This document shows, piece by piece, positions 44,245 through 52,778 of a DNA stretch of 64,000 bases (position 1 is the stretch's first letter; each line of letters begins with the position of its first letter). The position numbers and the translations under genes are program-made. Location of the stretch: the NCBI RefSeq assembly GCF_029543105.1, contig NZ_JARQXB010000001.1:124001-188000 (forward strand). Direction: 5' to 3'. The notes under the pieces were generated by a model. The model did not search any database. It was given only the letters and a program-made list of their open reading frames with translations, and was not told the origin of the DNA. This DNA is from Stenotrophomonas sp. HITSZ_GD. GTDB lineage: Bacteria > Pseudomonadota > Gammaproteobacteria > Xanthomonadales > Xanthomonadaceae.

Positions 44245-44760
44245 TCAGGCGTTGCCGGCCGGCTCCGAATCAGCCAGCGAGGTCTCGCCGCCCTGCGCAC
44301 GCTGGCGCAGCGTCTCGGCGTACAGCGCCTCGAAGTTGATCGGCTGCAGGTAGAACGGCGGGAAGCCGCCGGCCTGGATCAGCTCGCTCACCAGGCTGCG
44401 CACGTACGGGAACAGGATGTTCGGGCACTGGGTGCCAAGCAGCACGTCGATCGCCTGCGGCTCCAGGCCGACCAGGCCGAACACGCCCGCCTGCTGCACT
44501 TCGGCCACGTACGCGGTACGGCCGCCGGCGCTGCAGGTCAGGGTGATCGCCAGCACCACCTCGAACGCATTCTCGTTCAGGCGCTGCACGCGCTGGTTGA
44601 GGTTGAGCTGCAGCTCCGGCTGCACCGCTTCGTTGAACACGGCCGGCGCGTTGGGCGACTCGAAAGAAACGTCCTTGACGTAGATCTTTTCGATGGTGAA
44701 CGCGGGGCCGGCGGCGGCTTCGGCCGGCGCCACGGCGCCGTTGTTGGTTTCGTCGGACAT
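44245..44760 (-). CDS. secB: Protein-export chaperone SecB
   Basis: A 171-residue cytosolic chaperone that keeps preproteins unfolded and delivers them to Sec[72 protein letters not shown]... are the conserved blocks (the last runs on beyond what is quoted here). The N-terminal 20 residues are Ala/Glu-rich and the C-terminal tail is acidic. In this order with the rhodanese gene upstream and gpsA downstream it matches many gammaproteobacteria. Confidence 0.96.
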   Translation of the reverse strand: MSDETNNGAVAPAEAAAGPAFTIEKIYVKDVSFESPNAPAVFNEAVQPELQLNLNQRVQRLNENAFEVVLAITLTCSAGGRTAYVAEVQQAGVFGLVGLEPQAIDVLLGTQCPNILFPYVRSLVSELIQAGGFPPFYLQPINFEALYAETLRQRAQGGETSLADSEPAGNA

Positions 44761-44856
44761 TTCTTACTCCAGTAGAGCGGATTTCGTTGATGAATCGGGA
44801 TTATCACATGCCTGTCGCGGGGGGCGCCGGCACGCGGCGCTCAGGCAGCAATGGGG

Positions 44857-45294
44857 TCAGGCGCGGCCCTTCACCAGGGGTAGTTCGGCCTGCTGCCAGG
44901 CGGGAATGCCGCCTTCGAGCACGTACACCTTCTCAAAGCCCGCCTTCTTGAGCTGCTTGGCCGCGGCGGTGGAGGCGTTGCCCGTGCGGCATACCAGCAC
45001 GACCGGCTTCTGCTTGGCGCCGGCCACCAGCTTGTGTTCGGGGCCGAACTGCGAGGGCTGCGCGTTGCGGCTGCCGGCGATGTGGCCCTTCTCGAAGTCG
45101 GCCGCCGGCGAGAGATCCACCACCACGGCCCCGTCGCCATTCATCAGGCGGGTCAGCTCGGCGGGCTTGATGCCGGCGAAGCCGCGAAACAGGCGGGCGA
45201 TCTCGGTGTAAATGATGGCGATCGTCAGGCCGACGAAAACGATCGACAGGAACGGATTGCGCCCGGCAAAGGCCAGCAGTTCTTCGAAATTCAC
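44857..45294 (-). CDS. Membrane-anchored rhodanese-like protein
   Basis: A 145-residue protein with one N-terminal transmembrane helix (FLSIVFVGLTIAIIYTEIA) and a rhodanese domain (residues about 43-135) with the catalytic cysteine in VVLVCRTGNASTAAA and the substrate aspartate in AVVVDLSPAADFEKGHIAGS. It may move sulfane sulphur at the membrane. Its place upstream of secB and gpsA is the same as that of E. coli YibN, also a rhodanese-like protein. Confidence 0.9.
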   Translation of the reverse strand: MNFEELLAFAGRNPFLSIVFVGLTIAIIYTEIARLFRGFAGIKPAELTRLMNGDGAVVVDLSPAADFEKGHIAGSRNAQPSQFGPEHKLVAGAKQKPVVLVCRTGNASTAAAKQLKKAGFEKVYVLEGGIPAWQQAELPLVKGRA

Positions 45295-45372
45295 GGCTTC
45301 AGGGGGTCTGGATGAGCGGGCGGCGATTGTCGCACAGCCCGGAGACGGGGACGGGGCGGCCCCGTGGCGGTC

Positions 45373-45798
45373 CTATTCGCCCCGCCACAGGTCCGGCAGG
45401 CCCGAGGCCAGCCACCATTGCTTGGCCTGCGGGTCCCAGCGCCAGGTCTCGTGGACCCGCACGGTGCGCTCGGCCTGGGTATTGCGGTTGATCACCCGCA
45501 GCTCGACATCGCGGACGACCTCGTTGTCGTTGGCGCCGTTGCCGGCGCGCAGCTCCCGGTAGCCGGAGATCTGCACCTGCTCGTAGCGCGCGCGCTCCAG
45601 GTCCGAGGTGGGGTGTTCCTTGCGGTACTGCGGGTCGATGATTTCCTGCGCGGTATCGAAATCGTTCCAGCGCACCGCGGCCGCGTAGGCGGCCTGCACG
45701 TCCTCCAGGCTGCGCCGCTGCGAACGGCTGGCCGCCACGGCCGAGACGGCCAGCAGCATCAGCACCGTCGCCAGCGCGATCCGGATCCCCTGTCGCAT
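45373..45798 (-). CDS. Exported protein of unknown function
   Basis: A 141-residue protein with a signal peptide ending AVAA, then a compact domain SLEDVQAAYAAAVRWNDFDT...YRELRA, VVRDVELRVINRNT, ERTVRVHETWRWD and WLASGLPDLWRGE. The pattern of helix, curved sheet and tryptophan-rich end recalls NTF2-like periplasmic proteins, but I cannot assign a family. It is transcribed in the same direction as the thioesterase gene 32 bases upstream. Confidence 0.65.
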   Translation of the reverse strand: MRQGIRIALATVLMLLAVSAVAASRSQRRSLEDVQAAYAAAVRWNDFDTAQEIIDPQYRKEHPTSDLERARYEQVQISGYRELRAGNGANDNEVVRDVELRVINRNTQAERTVRVHETWRWDPQAKQWWLASGLPDLWRGE

Positions 45799-45830
45799 GT
45801 TGCTTCTTCCCCTGGTCACGAGGCGCCATC

Positions 45831-46301
45831 CTACCCTTTGGCGATGGCCACGAAACGCCCGGCGAACGTCGCGGCGACCTCGCCCGACGCCAGCCGCACC
45901 TGCCCGGCCATGCCCAGCCGGGCCTTGCCGCGCTGGCGCAGCGTGGCGAGGAAAGCGTCGCGCTCCTCCACCAAGGCCGGCGCGGCGTCGGCGCGCAGCG
46001 TCTCGTAGACCGGCTTGAGGTAGCGCAGCTGGCTGTCGGCGACGTACACATCGGCCGCCAGGCCGGCCAACCGCAGCTGCAGGCTCACCCAGCCCCAGCC
46101 GGCCAGGGTGAGCAACGAGGCCAGGCTGCCGCCGAACGCGTTGTCCTTGTCGTTGACGTTCGCCGCCAGCGGCGCTTGCAGGAACAGCGCGCCGTCCTCG
46201 TAGCGCTCCACGCGGATGCCCATCGCCGCGACGGGCGGCATGGCGGACAAATAGGCCTGCAAGTGGCGCAGGTCATCGGCGGAAGGCGCGGGCAACGGCA
46301 T
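45831..46301 (-). CDS. YiiD-type hotdog thioesterase
   Basis: A 156-residue protein matching the C-terminal domain of YiiD: PLAANVNDKDNAFGGSLASL contains the aspartate/asparagine and glycine loop of the hotdog active site, and VVADSQLRY-like strands (VYVADSQLRYLKPV) follow. Such proteins hydrolyse acyl-CoA or acyl-ACP thioesters. ATG 46301 gives the usual front; the frame stays open upstream through the divergent hemD. Substrate unknown. Confidence 0.82.
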   Translation of the reverse strand: MPLPAPSADDLRHLQAYLSAMPPVAAMGIRVERYEDGALFLQAPLAANVNDKDNAFGGSLASLLTLAGWGWVSLQLRLAGLAADVYVADSQLRYLKPVYETLRADAAPALVEERDAFLATLRQRGKARLGMAGQVRLASGEVAATFAGRFVAIAKG

Positions 46302-46335
46302 CGGAAACGGCACCTGCGGGCGAAGGGCTCGCATA

Positions 46336-47094
46336 ATGCCCGCAATGCCTGCTTCCGCACACGTGCCTACCACGCTGATCTCGCTGCGCCCGGCCGGGCA
46401 GCACGGCGCCTTGCGCCATGCCGCCGCGCGCCACGGGCTGGCGGTGCTGGGCGTATCGCCCTGGCGGCTGCAACCGCGCGAGGACGCCGCCACGCGCGGC
46501 GCGCTCGGCCAGGCGCTGGCGGCCCCGGTGGTGGTGTTCACCAGCCCGGCGGCGGTGCGCGCGGCCGGCCGGCTGGCACCGCTGCGCCCGCCGGCGGCGG
46601 CGCGTTGGCTGGCGGTGGGCGAAGGCAGCGCGGGCGCGCTGCGCCGCGCAGGCGTGGCCGAAGTCATCCAGCCCGCGCGCATGGACAGCGAAGGCCTGTT
46701 GGCGCTGCCCGCGCTCGCCGGGGCCGCGCGCGTGGGCCTGGTCACCGCGCCCGGCGGACGCGGCCTGCTGGCCAGTACGCTCGCGGGCAGGGGCGTGGAG
46801 GTCGTGCGCGCCGATGTCTACGAGCGCGTCCCGCTGGCGCTCACCGCCACCACCTTGCGTCGCCTGCATGCGCTCACCGGTCCCTCGGTCCTGGCCTTGA
46901 GCAGCGGCGAGGCGCTGGAGCGGGTGCTGGACCAGCTTCCCGCCGAACTGCTCGCACGATGGCAGGCGCAGCCGGTCGTGGCGGCCAGCCAACGGCTCGC
47001 GGCGCAGGCGGCCGCGCGGGGCTTCCAGCGGATCGTGCAGGCCGAAGGCCCCCGTCCGGCGCAACTGCTGGCCGCCGCCCTCGCGGCGGACTGA
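46336..47094 (+). CDS. hemD: Uroporphyrinogen-III synthase
   Basis: A 252-residue enzyme closing hydroxymethylbilane to uroporphyrinogen III in haem synthesis. HemD proteins are poorly conserved; here the two-lobed pattern is visible as TLISLRPAGQHGAL, VVFTSPAAVRAA, AVGEGSAGALRRAGV (lobe 1) and VGLVTAPGGRGLLASTLAGRG, VYERVP, VLALSSGEALERVL, VVAASQRLAAQA (lobe 2). The assignment rests mostly on these and on hemX and hemY following directly. hemC, often adjacent, is not in the window. Confidence 0.85.
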   Translation: MPAMPASAHVPTTLISLRPAGQHGALRHAAARHGLAVLGVSPWRLQPREDAATRGALGQALAAPVVVFTSPAAVRAAGRLAPLRPPAAARWLAVGEGSAGALRRAGVAEVIQPARMDSEGLLALPALAGAARVGLVTAPGGRGLLASTLAGRGVEVVRADVYERVPLALTATTLRRLHALTGPSVLALSSGEALERVLDQLPAELLARWQAQPVVAASQRLAAQAAARGFQRIVQAEGPRPAQLLAAALAAD

Positions 47095-47196
47095 ATCCAG
47101 GCCGCCGCGCTCTTGCCCGGCGCGCGCGCGCCACGCCATGCTGTGCCGCGCCGCCCCTGTCCCCCGCGCGGCCCCTGCTTTCGAGGAAGTGTGCCG

Positions 47197-48165
47197 ATGA
47201 ACGACCCCGTGCCCCCGCGCCGCCGACCGCTGCTGTGGCTGTCCCTGCTCGTGCTGGTGGTGCTTGCGGTCGCCGCCGGATTCGCGTGGCGCGAATGGCA
47301 GAGCCAGCTCGCCGCGCGGCAGCAGAACGAGGACGCACGTGCGCAACGCTGGACCGCACTGGAGCAGAACCTGGACGCGCTGCGCCGCGACCAGCGCGCG
47401 ACCAACCAGCGCCTGCAGGATGCCGCGGCGACCAACCGCATCCTGCGCGACGAGATGCTCGGCCTGAGCCAGCGCGGCGCGCTGCTGGAGGAAACCGTCG
47501 AGCGGCTGGCCGACACCGAACGCCATGGCGCGCAGGCCTTGCGCCTGGACGAAGTGGAACTGTTGCTCAACCAGGGCGAACAACGCCTGGCGATCGCCGG
47601 CGACCTGGAAGGCGCGCGCCGCGCCTACGCGCTGGCCGCCGGCGCACTGCAGGGCATCGACGATCCGGCCTACCTCAACCTGCGCCAGGCGCTGGTGCAG
47701 GAACGCAACGCGCTCGACGCGCTCGGTCCCGGCCCGCGGCAACGCGTCGCGCGCGAGCTCGACGTCTTCATCTCGCGCCTGCATACCTTGCCGCACCATG
47801 TGGACAACGAAGGCGATGCCGCATCGCCGTGGTGGCAGCGCGCGCTGTCGCCGCTGGTGCGCATCCAGCCTTCGAACGGAACGCTGATCGCCGGGTCCGA
47901 GCGCCGTGCCGCCGAGGATGCGCTGCAAATCGAGGCGAGCCTGGCCCGCGCGGCGCTGGAACGCGGCGATGCACAGGGCCTGGGCCAGGCGCTGCGGCGG
48001 CTGGATACCTGGCTGGTGCGGCTGTGGCCCGATTCGCCCGCGTTGCGCGCGCAGCGGCGGGCGCTGGCCGAGCTTGGCAAGGCGCCACTGCGACCGGACA
48101 TGCCCGAACTGGGCTCCACCCTGCGTCAACTGCAGGCCATGCGTGAAGGAAGGCAAGCCCCATGA
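47197..48165 (+). CDS. hemX: HemX-family membrane protein
   Basis: A 322-residue protein with a cytoplasmic Pro/Arg-rich start, one transmembrane helix (LLWLSLLVLVVLAVAAGFAW), a coiled-coil segment (residues about 45-110, rich in Gln, Arg, Glu) and the HemX domain with LRLDEVELLLNQGEQRLAIA. It is not a methyltransferase, though homologues are sometimes so named. It probably helps organise late tetrapyrrole synthesis at the membrane. ATG follows GAGGAA; its stop overlaps the hemY start (ATGA). Confidence 0.88.
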   Translation: MNDPVPPRRRPLLWLSLLVLVVLAVAAGFAWREWQSQLAARQQNEDARAQRWTALEQNLDALRRDQRATNQRLQDAAATNRILRDEMLGLSQRGALLEETVERLADTERHGAQALRLDEVELLLNQGEQRLAIAGDLEGARRAYALAAGALQGIDDPAYLNLRQALVQERNALDALGPGPRQRVARELDVFISRLHTLPHHVDNEGDAASPWWQRALSPLVRIQPSNGTLIAGSERRAAEDALQIEASLARAALERGDAQGLGQALRRLDTWLVRLWPDSPALRAQRRALAELGKAPLRPDMPELGSTLRQLQAMREGRQAP

Positions 48166-49427
48166 AGCCACTGCGAAGTCTGCTCATCCTGTTGGTCGCC
48201 GTCGCGCTCGGCGTGGTCGCCGCGCAATGGCTCTCGCAACAGCAGCGCTACGACCTGGGCGAAGTGGTGGTGCGCGCCGGTGGCAACGACTACATCGCAC
48301 CGATGCCGCAGGCCGTGCTGGCGTTGATCGTGCTGCTGCTGGCGCTGTGGCTGCTGTGGATCCTGCTGAGCCTGCCGTTCCGCGCCTGGGGCCGCTATCG
48401 CCGCCAGCGCGGCCGCGCGCGTCTGATCGAAGGCCTGCGCGCATACGAGCTCGGGCAGTGGAACAAGGCCGGCAAGGCGCTGGTCGCGGCGGCCGAGGAC
48501 GAGGAGGTCGCGCCGGTGGCGTTGCCGCCGGCCATCCGCGTGGCCGATGCGCGCGGCGACACGAACGGCGCCCAGGTGCTGGCGCAGGACCTGGCCACGC
48601 GCGATCCCGTTGCCCATGCCCTGCTGCAGGCCGAACGCCTGCTGGCTGCGGCGCGCCCGGTCGATGCGATCAACGCACTCGACGCCCCGGCCGCGCAGCC
48701 GCTGCCGCCGCGCGGCCTGTTCCTGCGCACCGAGGCGCTGGCGCTGATCGGCCGCGCCGGCGAGGCTTACGGCCAGCTGGGCGCATTGCGCCAACAGCAG
48801 GCGCTCGCGCCGGACGCACTGGCCGCGCTGGAACTGCGCCTGGCCGCGCTGTCGCTCGAACAGGCCGGCGACGCCAACCTGCTGGCCGAACGCTGGGAGG
48901 CACTGCCCAAGGCGTTGCGCGCCGAGCCGCCGGTGGTGGGCGCCTATGCGCGCCGCGCCGCCGCGCTGCACTGGGACGATGCCGCGCTGCGCAGCCTGGA
49001 ACAGGCGCTGGACGCGCGCTGGGACGAAGAACTGGTGGTGCTCTACGGCGAACTGCCGCTGGAGAAGTACGACTCGCGCCGTGCCAGCGCCCAGCGTTGG
49101 TTGGCGACGCACCCGGCCAGCCCCGGCCTGTTGCTGACGCTGGCCCGCCTGGCACGCCACCAGCAGCAGTGGACGCAGGCGGAGGAATTCCTGCATCGCG
49201 CCATCGCGCAGGGCGCCGGTGCGCCGGCATGGGAAGCGCTGGGCGAAGGTTTCGCGGCGGCGGGCGAACCGGCGCTGGCCGCGCAGTGCTACCGCAACGC
49301 GCTGCACGCGCCGCGTGGCGGCCCGGTCACCGAATTGGCCGGACATCGCGACCTGCGCGCGCAGATCCATGACCAGGCCGTGGCCGAGGATCGCGACGAA
49401 CATGGGGTGCCGCGACTGCGCGGCTGA
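48162..49427 (+). CDS. hemY: HemY-family TPR membrane protein
   Basis: A 421-residue inner-membrane protein: two N-terminal transmembrane helices (about 4-22 and 48-72) enclosing YDLGEVVVRAGGNDYIAPMP, then a cytoplasmic or periplasmic set of TPR-like repeats, ending in WTQAEEFLHRAIAQGAGAPA. HemY of proteobacteria acts with HemX and HemD and is unrelated to the protoporphyrinogen oxidase also called HemY in Bacillus. Coupled to hemX. Confidence 0.9.
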   Translation: MKPLRSLLILLVAVALGVVAAQWLSQQQRYDLGEVVVRAGGNDYIAPMPQAVLALIVLLLALWLLWILLSLPFRAWGRYRRQRGRARLIEGLRAYELGQWNKAGKALVAAAEDEEVAPVALPPAIRVADARGDTNGAQVLAQDLATRDPVAHALLQAERLLAAARPVDAINALDAPAAQPLPPRGLFLRTEALALIGRAGEAYGQLGALRQQQALAPDALAALELRLAALSLEQAGDANLLAERWEALPKALRAEPPVVGAYARRAAALHWDDAALRSLEQALDARWDEELVVLYGELPLEKYDSRRASAQRWLATHPASPGLLLTLARLARHQQQWTQAEEFLHRAIAQGAGAPAWEALGEGFAAAGEPALAAQCYRNALHAPRGGPVTELAGHRDLRAQIHDQAVAEDRDEHGVPRLRG

Positions 49428-49443
49428 GCGGCACGGGATCTCC

Positions 49444-49504
49444 CTGCAGGAGCGGCTGCAGCCGCGACCGGAAACGCCATGGTCGCGGCTGAAGCCGCTC
49501 CTAC
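49444..49504. repeat. REP-like inverted pair downstream of hemY
   Basis: The 24-base unit GTAGGAGCGGCTTCAGCCGC plus GACC is present as two inverted, slightly different copies around a GAAACGCCAT centre (first copy with CTGCAGGAGCGGCTGCAG). The whole can fold into a long hairpin between the convergent hemY and thiolase genes. Such palindromic units are scattered in intergenic DNA of Xanthomonadaceae and Pseudomonas. A single copy is at 52020-52046. Confidence 0.75.
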
Positions 49505-49534
49505 AAACAAAGCAGTGCGCCGACGGCGCCCGCT

Positions 49535-50815
49535 TCAGCGCTCGATGATCGCCACCACGCCCATGCCGCCGGCGGTGCAGATCGACACCAGCGCGCGGCC
49601 ACCGCCGCGTTCCTTCAGTTCCTTCGCCACGGTGGCGACGATGCGCGCACCGGTGGCGGCGAAGGGATGGCCGGTCGCCAGCGAGGAGCCCAGCGGGTTG
49701 ATCTTGGCCGGATCGATGCGACCCATCGGCGCATCCAGGCCCAGGCGGTTGCGGCAGTAGTCCTCGCTCTCCCAGGCGCGCAGCGTGCACAGCACCTGCG
49801 CGGCGAAGGCTTCGTGGATCTCGTAGATGTCGAAGTCCTGCAAGGTGAGGCCGTGGCGCTTGAGCATCTCCGGCACGGCGACCGTCGGGGCCATCAGCAG
49901 GCCTTCGCCGTGCACGAAGTCCACCGCGGCGACCTGCGCATCGCGCAGGTAGGCCAGCGGCTCATGCCCGTGCGCGCGCGCCCACTCGTCGCTGGCCAGC
50001 AGCACCGCGGCGGCGCCGTCGGTGAGCGGGGTCGAATTGGCGGCGGTCAGCGTGCCGCGGCCGGAAATCTTGTCGAACGCCGGCTTCAGCGTGGCCAGCT
50101 TCTCCAGCGAGGTGTCCGGGCGCAGGATGTTGTCGCGGCTCACGCCACGGAACGGGGCGATCAGGTCGTCGAAGAAACCGCGCTCATAGGCGGCGGCCAG
50201 CTTCTTGTGCGAGGACACCGCCCACTCGTCCTGCGAGTCGCGCGAGATGTTCCACTCCTTGGCCATGTCCTCGCAGTGGTCGCCCATGCTCTTGCCGGTG
50301 CGCGGCTCGGCCACGCCGGGAAACTCCGGCTTGAGCTCGCCCAGGCGGAAACCGCTGACGAGCGCTTTGAGCTTGTCGCCGGTGGTCTTGGCGCGGTTGG
50401 CGGCCAGCAGGCGCGCGCGCAGCTTCTTGCCGTAGACGATCGGCACATCGGAGGTGGTGTCCGAGCCGCCGCCGATGCCCGAGTCGATCTGCCCCAGCGC
50501 GATCTTGTTGCCGATGTGCACGATGGTGTCGAGCGAGGTGCCGCAGGCGCGCTGCAGCGTGATGCCCGGCGTCAGCGGCGACAGGCCCGAGGACAGCGCC
50601 GCTTCGCGCGCCAGGTTCCAGTCGCTGGAATGCTTGATCACCGCACCCATCGCCACTTCGCCCAGCTGCTGCCCGTGCAGGCCGAAACGCTCGACCAGCG
50701 CACCGAGCGTGCGCACCGACATGCCCAGGTTGCCGACATCCGAATAGGCGGTGTTCTGGCGACAGAACGGAATGCGGACACCACCGAGGATGGCGACGGG
50801 ACGGGCGACGGACAT
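49535..50815 (-). CDS. fadI: Acetyl-CoA C-acyltransferase (FadI-like thiolase)
   Basis: A 426-residue degradative thiolase. The nucleophile cysteine is in LQRACGTSLDTIVHIGNKIA; the second half has YEIHEAFAAQVLCTL, INPLGSSLATGHPFAATGAR and the final CTAGGMGVVAI with the proton-donating cysteine. The length and the YEIHEAFAAQ block fit the FadI group, which cleaves 3-ketoacyl-CoA in fatty-acid oxidation, rather than shorter acetyl-CoA acetyltransferases. No partner hydratase/dehydrogenase (fadJ) lies beside it. Confidence 0.88.
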   Translation of the reverse strand: MSVARPVAILGGVRIPFCRQNTAYSDVGNLGMSVRTLGALVERFGLHGQQLGEVAMGAVIKHSSDWNLAREAALSSGLSPLTPGITLQRACGTSLDTIVHIGNKIALGQIDSGIGGGSDTTSDVPIVYGKKLRARLLAANRAKTTGDKLKALVSGFRLGELKPEFPGVAEPRTGKSMGDHCEDMAKEWNISRDSQDEWAVSSHKKLAAAYERGFFDDLIAPFRGVSRDNILRPDTSLEKLATLKPAFDKISGRGTLTAANSTPLTDGAAAVLLASDEWARAHGHEPLAYLRDAQVAAVDFVHGEGLLMAPTVAVPEMLKRHGLTLQDFDIYEIHEAFAAQVLCTLRAWESEDYCRNRLGLDAPMGRIDPAKINPLGSSLATGHPFAATGARIVATVAKELKERGGGRALVSICTAGGMGVVAIIER

Positions 50816-50921
50816 GGGTTGGCCTGGGCTGTGAGGGGGTTGGGGACATCGCCTGCACAAGGCAGGCAGGCATAATGTGCGCAGTGTAGCTGCCGCCCCG
50901 TGACGGGCCAACCGCGATCCC

Positions 50922-51806
50922 ATGAGCAATTCCGAACACGGCGTGACCGCCATCGGCGTCCTGGCACTGGAACTGGCGGGCGGCACCGTGCCGGCACGCG
51001 CAGCGCTGTCCTCCGAGCAGGCCGGCGCACTGGCCGAGCGGGTCGGCCGCGATCTGGCGCAATGGGTGCCGCGCGTACGCGAACTGGAGTTGAGCCTGGC
51101 CGGCGCGCATTTCGATCCGGCCGAGGCGTTGCGCCCAGGGTGGCCCCTGCATCGCCGTCTGGATGAACTGCGGGCCCGTGCGCCGGGCCGCGACGAAGGC
51201 CCGCGCCTGCTCGCCTTCGGCGCCGACGCGCAGGGCGAGGTGCCGCTGCCGTTCCAGGCCGATCCGGCGCTGGCGGGCGGCAACCTGCGCGTATTGCCGT
51301 TCCTGTTGGCCGGCGACGCGGACACGGTCCAGGAAGTCGCCGCCGCACTGGAAGAGGTGTTGCTGGCCCAGGGCATGGCCCAGGCCGATACCGCATTGCT
51401 GGCGCAGGAGGCCTTCGGTGCGCAGATCGAGCATGCGCGCTACCTGACCGTGCACGACCTCGCCGCCATGATGTCGATGCAGTACGACAACCAGGGCCTG
51501 GCCGCGCTGTGGCCGGTGCTGGAAACCGCGTTGCTGGCGCCGCAGTCCAGCGAATGGCTGGCCGACGCGCCGGAGCCGCTGCTGCGCTACGTCGAGGGCG
51601 AGGCGCGCATGGCGCTGTTCGATCCCGCCGGCTGGTGCGCGTACTACCAGCACGACCGCGCCGACTGCGAGCGCCTCAAGCGGGTGTACGAGCAATACCT
51701 GGCGCGCCAGCGGCAGATGGCCGCCGTGCTGGAAGCGCACGGCGTGCCGGTGCTCTACGTACACATCGAGCCGGGCCAGGATGCCCGCGCCGCACTGGAC
51801 GCCTGA
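50922..51806 (+). CDS. Conserved cytosolic protein of unknown function
   Basis: A 294-residue soluble protein without signal peptide or membrane segment. It is largely alpha-helical, rich in Ala, Leu and acidic residues, with aromatic-rich blocks RMALFDPAGWCAYYQHDRAD and YEQYLARQRQMAAVLEAHGV and the segment RYLTVHDLAAMMSMQYDNQG. I recognise no catalytic motif. It stands alone between the thiolase and a repeat-containing spacer. Confidence 0.7.
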   Translation: MSNSEHGVTAIGVLALELAGGTVPARAALSSEQAGALAERVGRDLAQWVPRVRELELSLAGAHFDPAEALRPGWPLHRRLDELRARAPGRDEGPRLLAFGADAQGEVPLPFQADPALAGGNLRVLPFLLAGDADTVQEVAAALEEVLLAQGMAQADTALLAQEAFGAQIEHARYLTVHDLAAMMSMQYDNQGLAALWPVLETALLAPQSSEWLADAPEPLLRYVEGEARMALFDPAGWCAYYQHDRADCERLKRVYEQYLARQRQMAAVLEAHGVPVLYVHIEPGQDARAALDA

Positions 51807-52077
51807 GCTTTTCGGCACGCCGCACGCGCGGCAGGTGCCTCACGCGTGACTGTTGTCGGCGAACCCTTGGGGGGACGCGCCGTGAATCCCGCCATGAAGG
51901 TGCGTAGGCGACTTCCATGTCGCCTGCGGTCCCTACGGGCTTGCCCACCGCGCGCCCGAGGCATCACGACGCTCACGCCGAAGCCCTGCAACAGTCCGCC
52001 GTGCCTGCCGCCGGCGCCGCTGCAGGAGCGGCTTCAGCCGCGACGCGACCTCCACCGCCCTGCGGACTACCGCGCGA
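51807..52077. repeat. Intergenic region with REP-like and other small palindromes
   Basis: 271 bases without a convincing gene. It holds an inverted repeat AGGCGAC-N6-GTCGCCT at 51906-51925 and one REP-like unit, TGCAGGAGCGGCTTCAGCCG at 52021-52040 with CGACG after it, the same unit as the inverted pair at 49444-49504. No promoter or terminator could be assigned. Confidence 0.6.
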
Positions 52078-52722
52078 TCAGTTCGCCGCCGGCGCCGTGG
52101 TGATCACGCCGCACGCCAGGCGCCCGCCCGCGTTGCCGGTCGGCTGCGTCTTGTAGTCGTCCGCATCGGCGTGAACGATCACCGCGTGCCCGGTGATGTC
52201 GAAATCGTCGCCCTTGCCGATGTTGACGTTGCTCGACACCGGGCCATCGATGGTGGCGTTGCCCTGCGCATCGGCGGTGATGTTGGGCATGTCGCCGCCA
52301 TGGTGCGGGTCGGCGGTCACGTTGCCGTGCTGGCTCTGCGCGGGATTGAAGTGGCCGCCGGCGCTGCTGCCGTCCGGCGCGCTGCAATCGCCCTTTTCGT
52401 GGATATGGAAGCCATGCTCGCTGTTCGGCTTCAGGCCGCTGAGCTGGCCGCTGACGCGCAGCGCGCCGTCCACCACCTTGAACGTCACGCTGCCCTTCAC
52501 GTCGTTGCCTTGGGTCGGCTTGATCTCGGCGGTGGCACTGGGGGCCGGTGCATTCGGTGCTTCAGGCGCGGTCGGTGCCGCGGGCGCCTGCGGTGCGGCC
52601 GCGTCGTGGCCGGCGTGGTCGGCCGGTGCTTCGGTGGTGGCGTCCGTCGCCGGTGCCTCGCGCTTGCAGGCGCCCAGCGCCAGCGTGGTGGCAATGAACA
52701 ACGCGGTCGGGATGATGCGCAT
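52078..52722 (-). CDS. sodC: Cu/Zn superoxide dismutase, lipoprotein form (copy 1)
   Basis: A 214-residue SodC with lipobox LALGAC (cysteine 19) and a 60-residue Ala/Pro/Thr/His linker (DHAGHDAAAP) before the enzyme domain. Copper and zinc ligands are in FHIHEKGDCS, AGGHFNP, QHGNVTADPHHGGDMPNI and HAVIVHADADDY; the disulphide pair is CSAPDG and LACGVI. It removes superoxide at the envelope. GAGGAGGAA precedes the ATG. It lies 56 bases after a second sodC on the same strand. Confidence 0.93.
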   Translation of the reverse strand: MRIIPTALFIATTLALGACKREAPATDATTEAPADHAGHDAAAPQAPAAPTAPEAPNAPAPSATAEIKPTQGNDVKGSVTFKVVDGALRVSGQLSGLKPNSEHGFHIHEKGDCSAPDGSSAGGHFNPAQSQHGNVTADPHHGGDMPNITADAQGNATIDGPVSSNVNIGKGDDFDITGHAVIVHADADDYKTQPTGNAGGRLACGVITTAPAAN

Positions 52723-52778
52723 GGTGTTTCCTCCTCTCGCCCATCGGGCAATGTGGTGCCGGCCGTGGCCGGCAAGGG

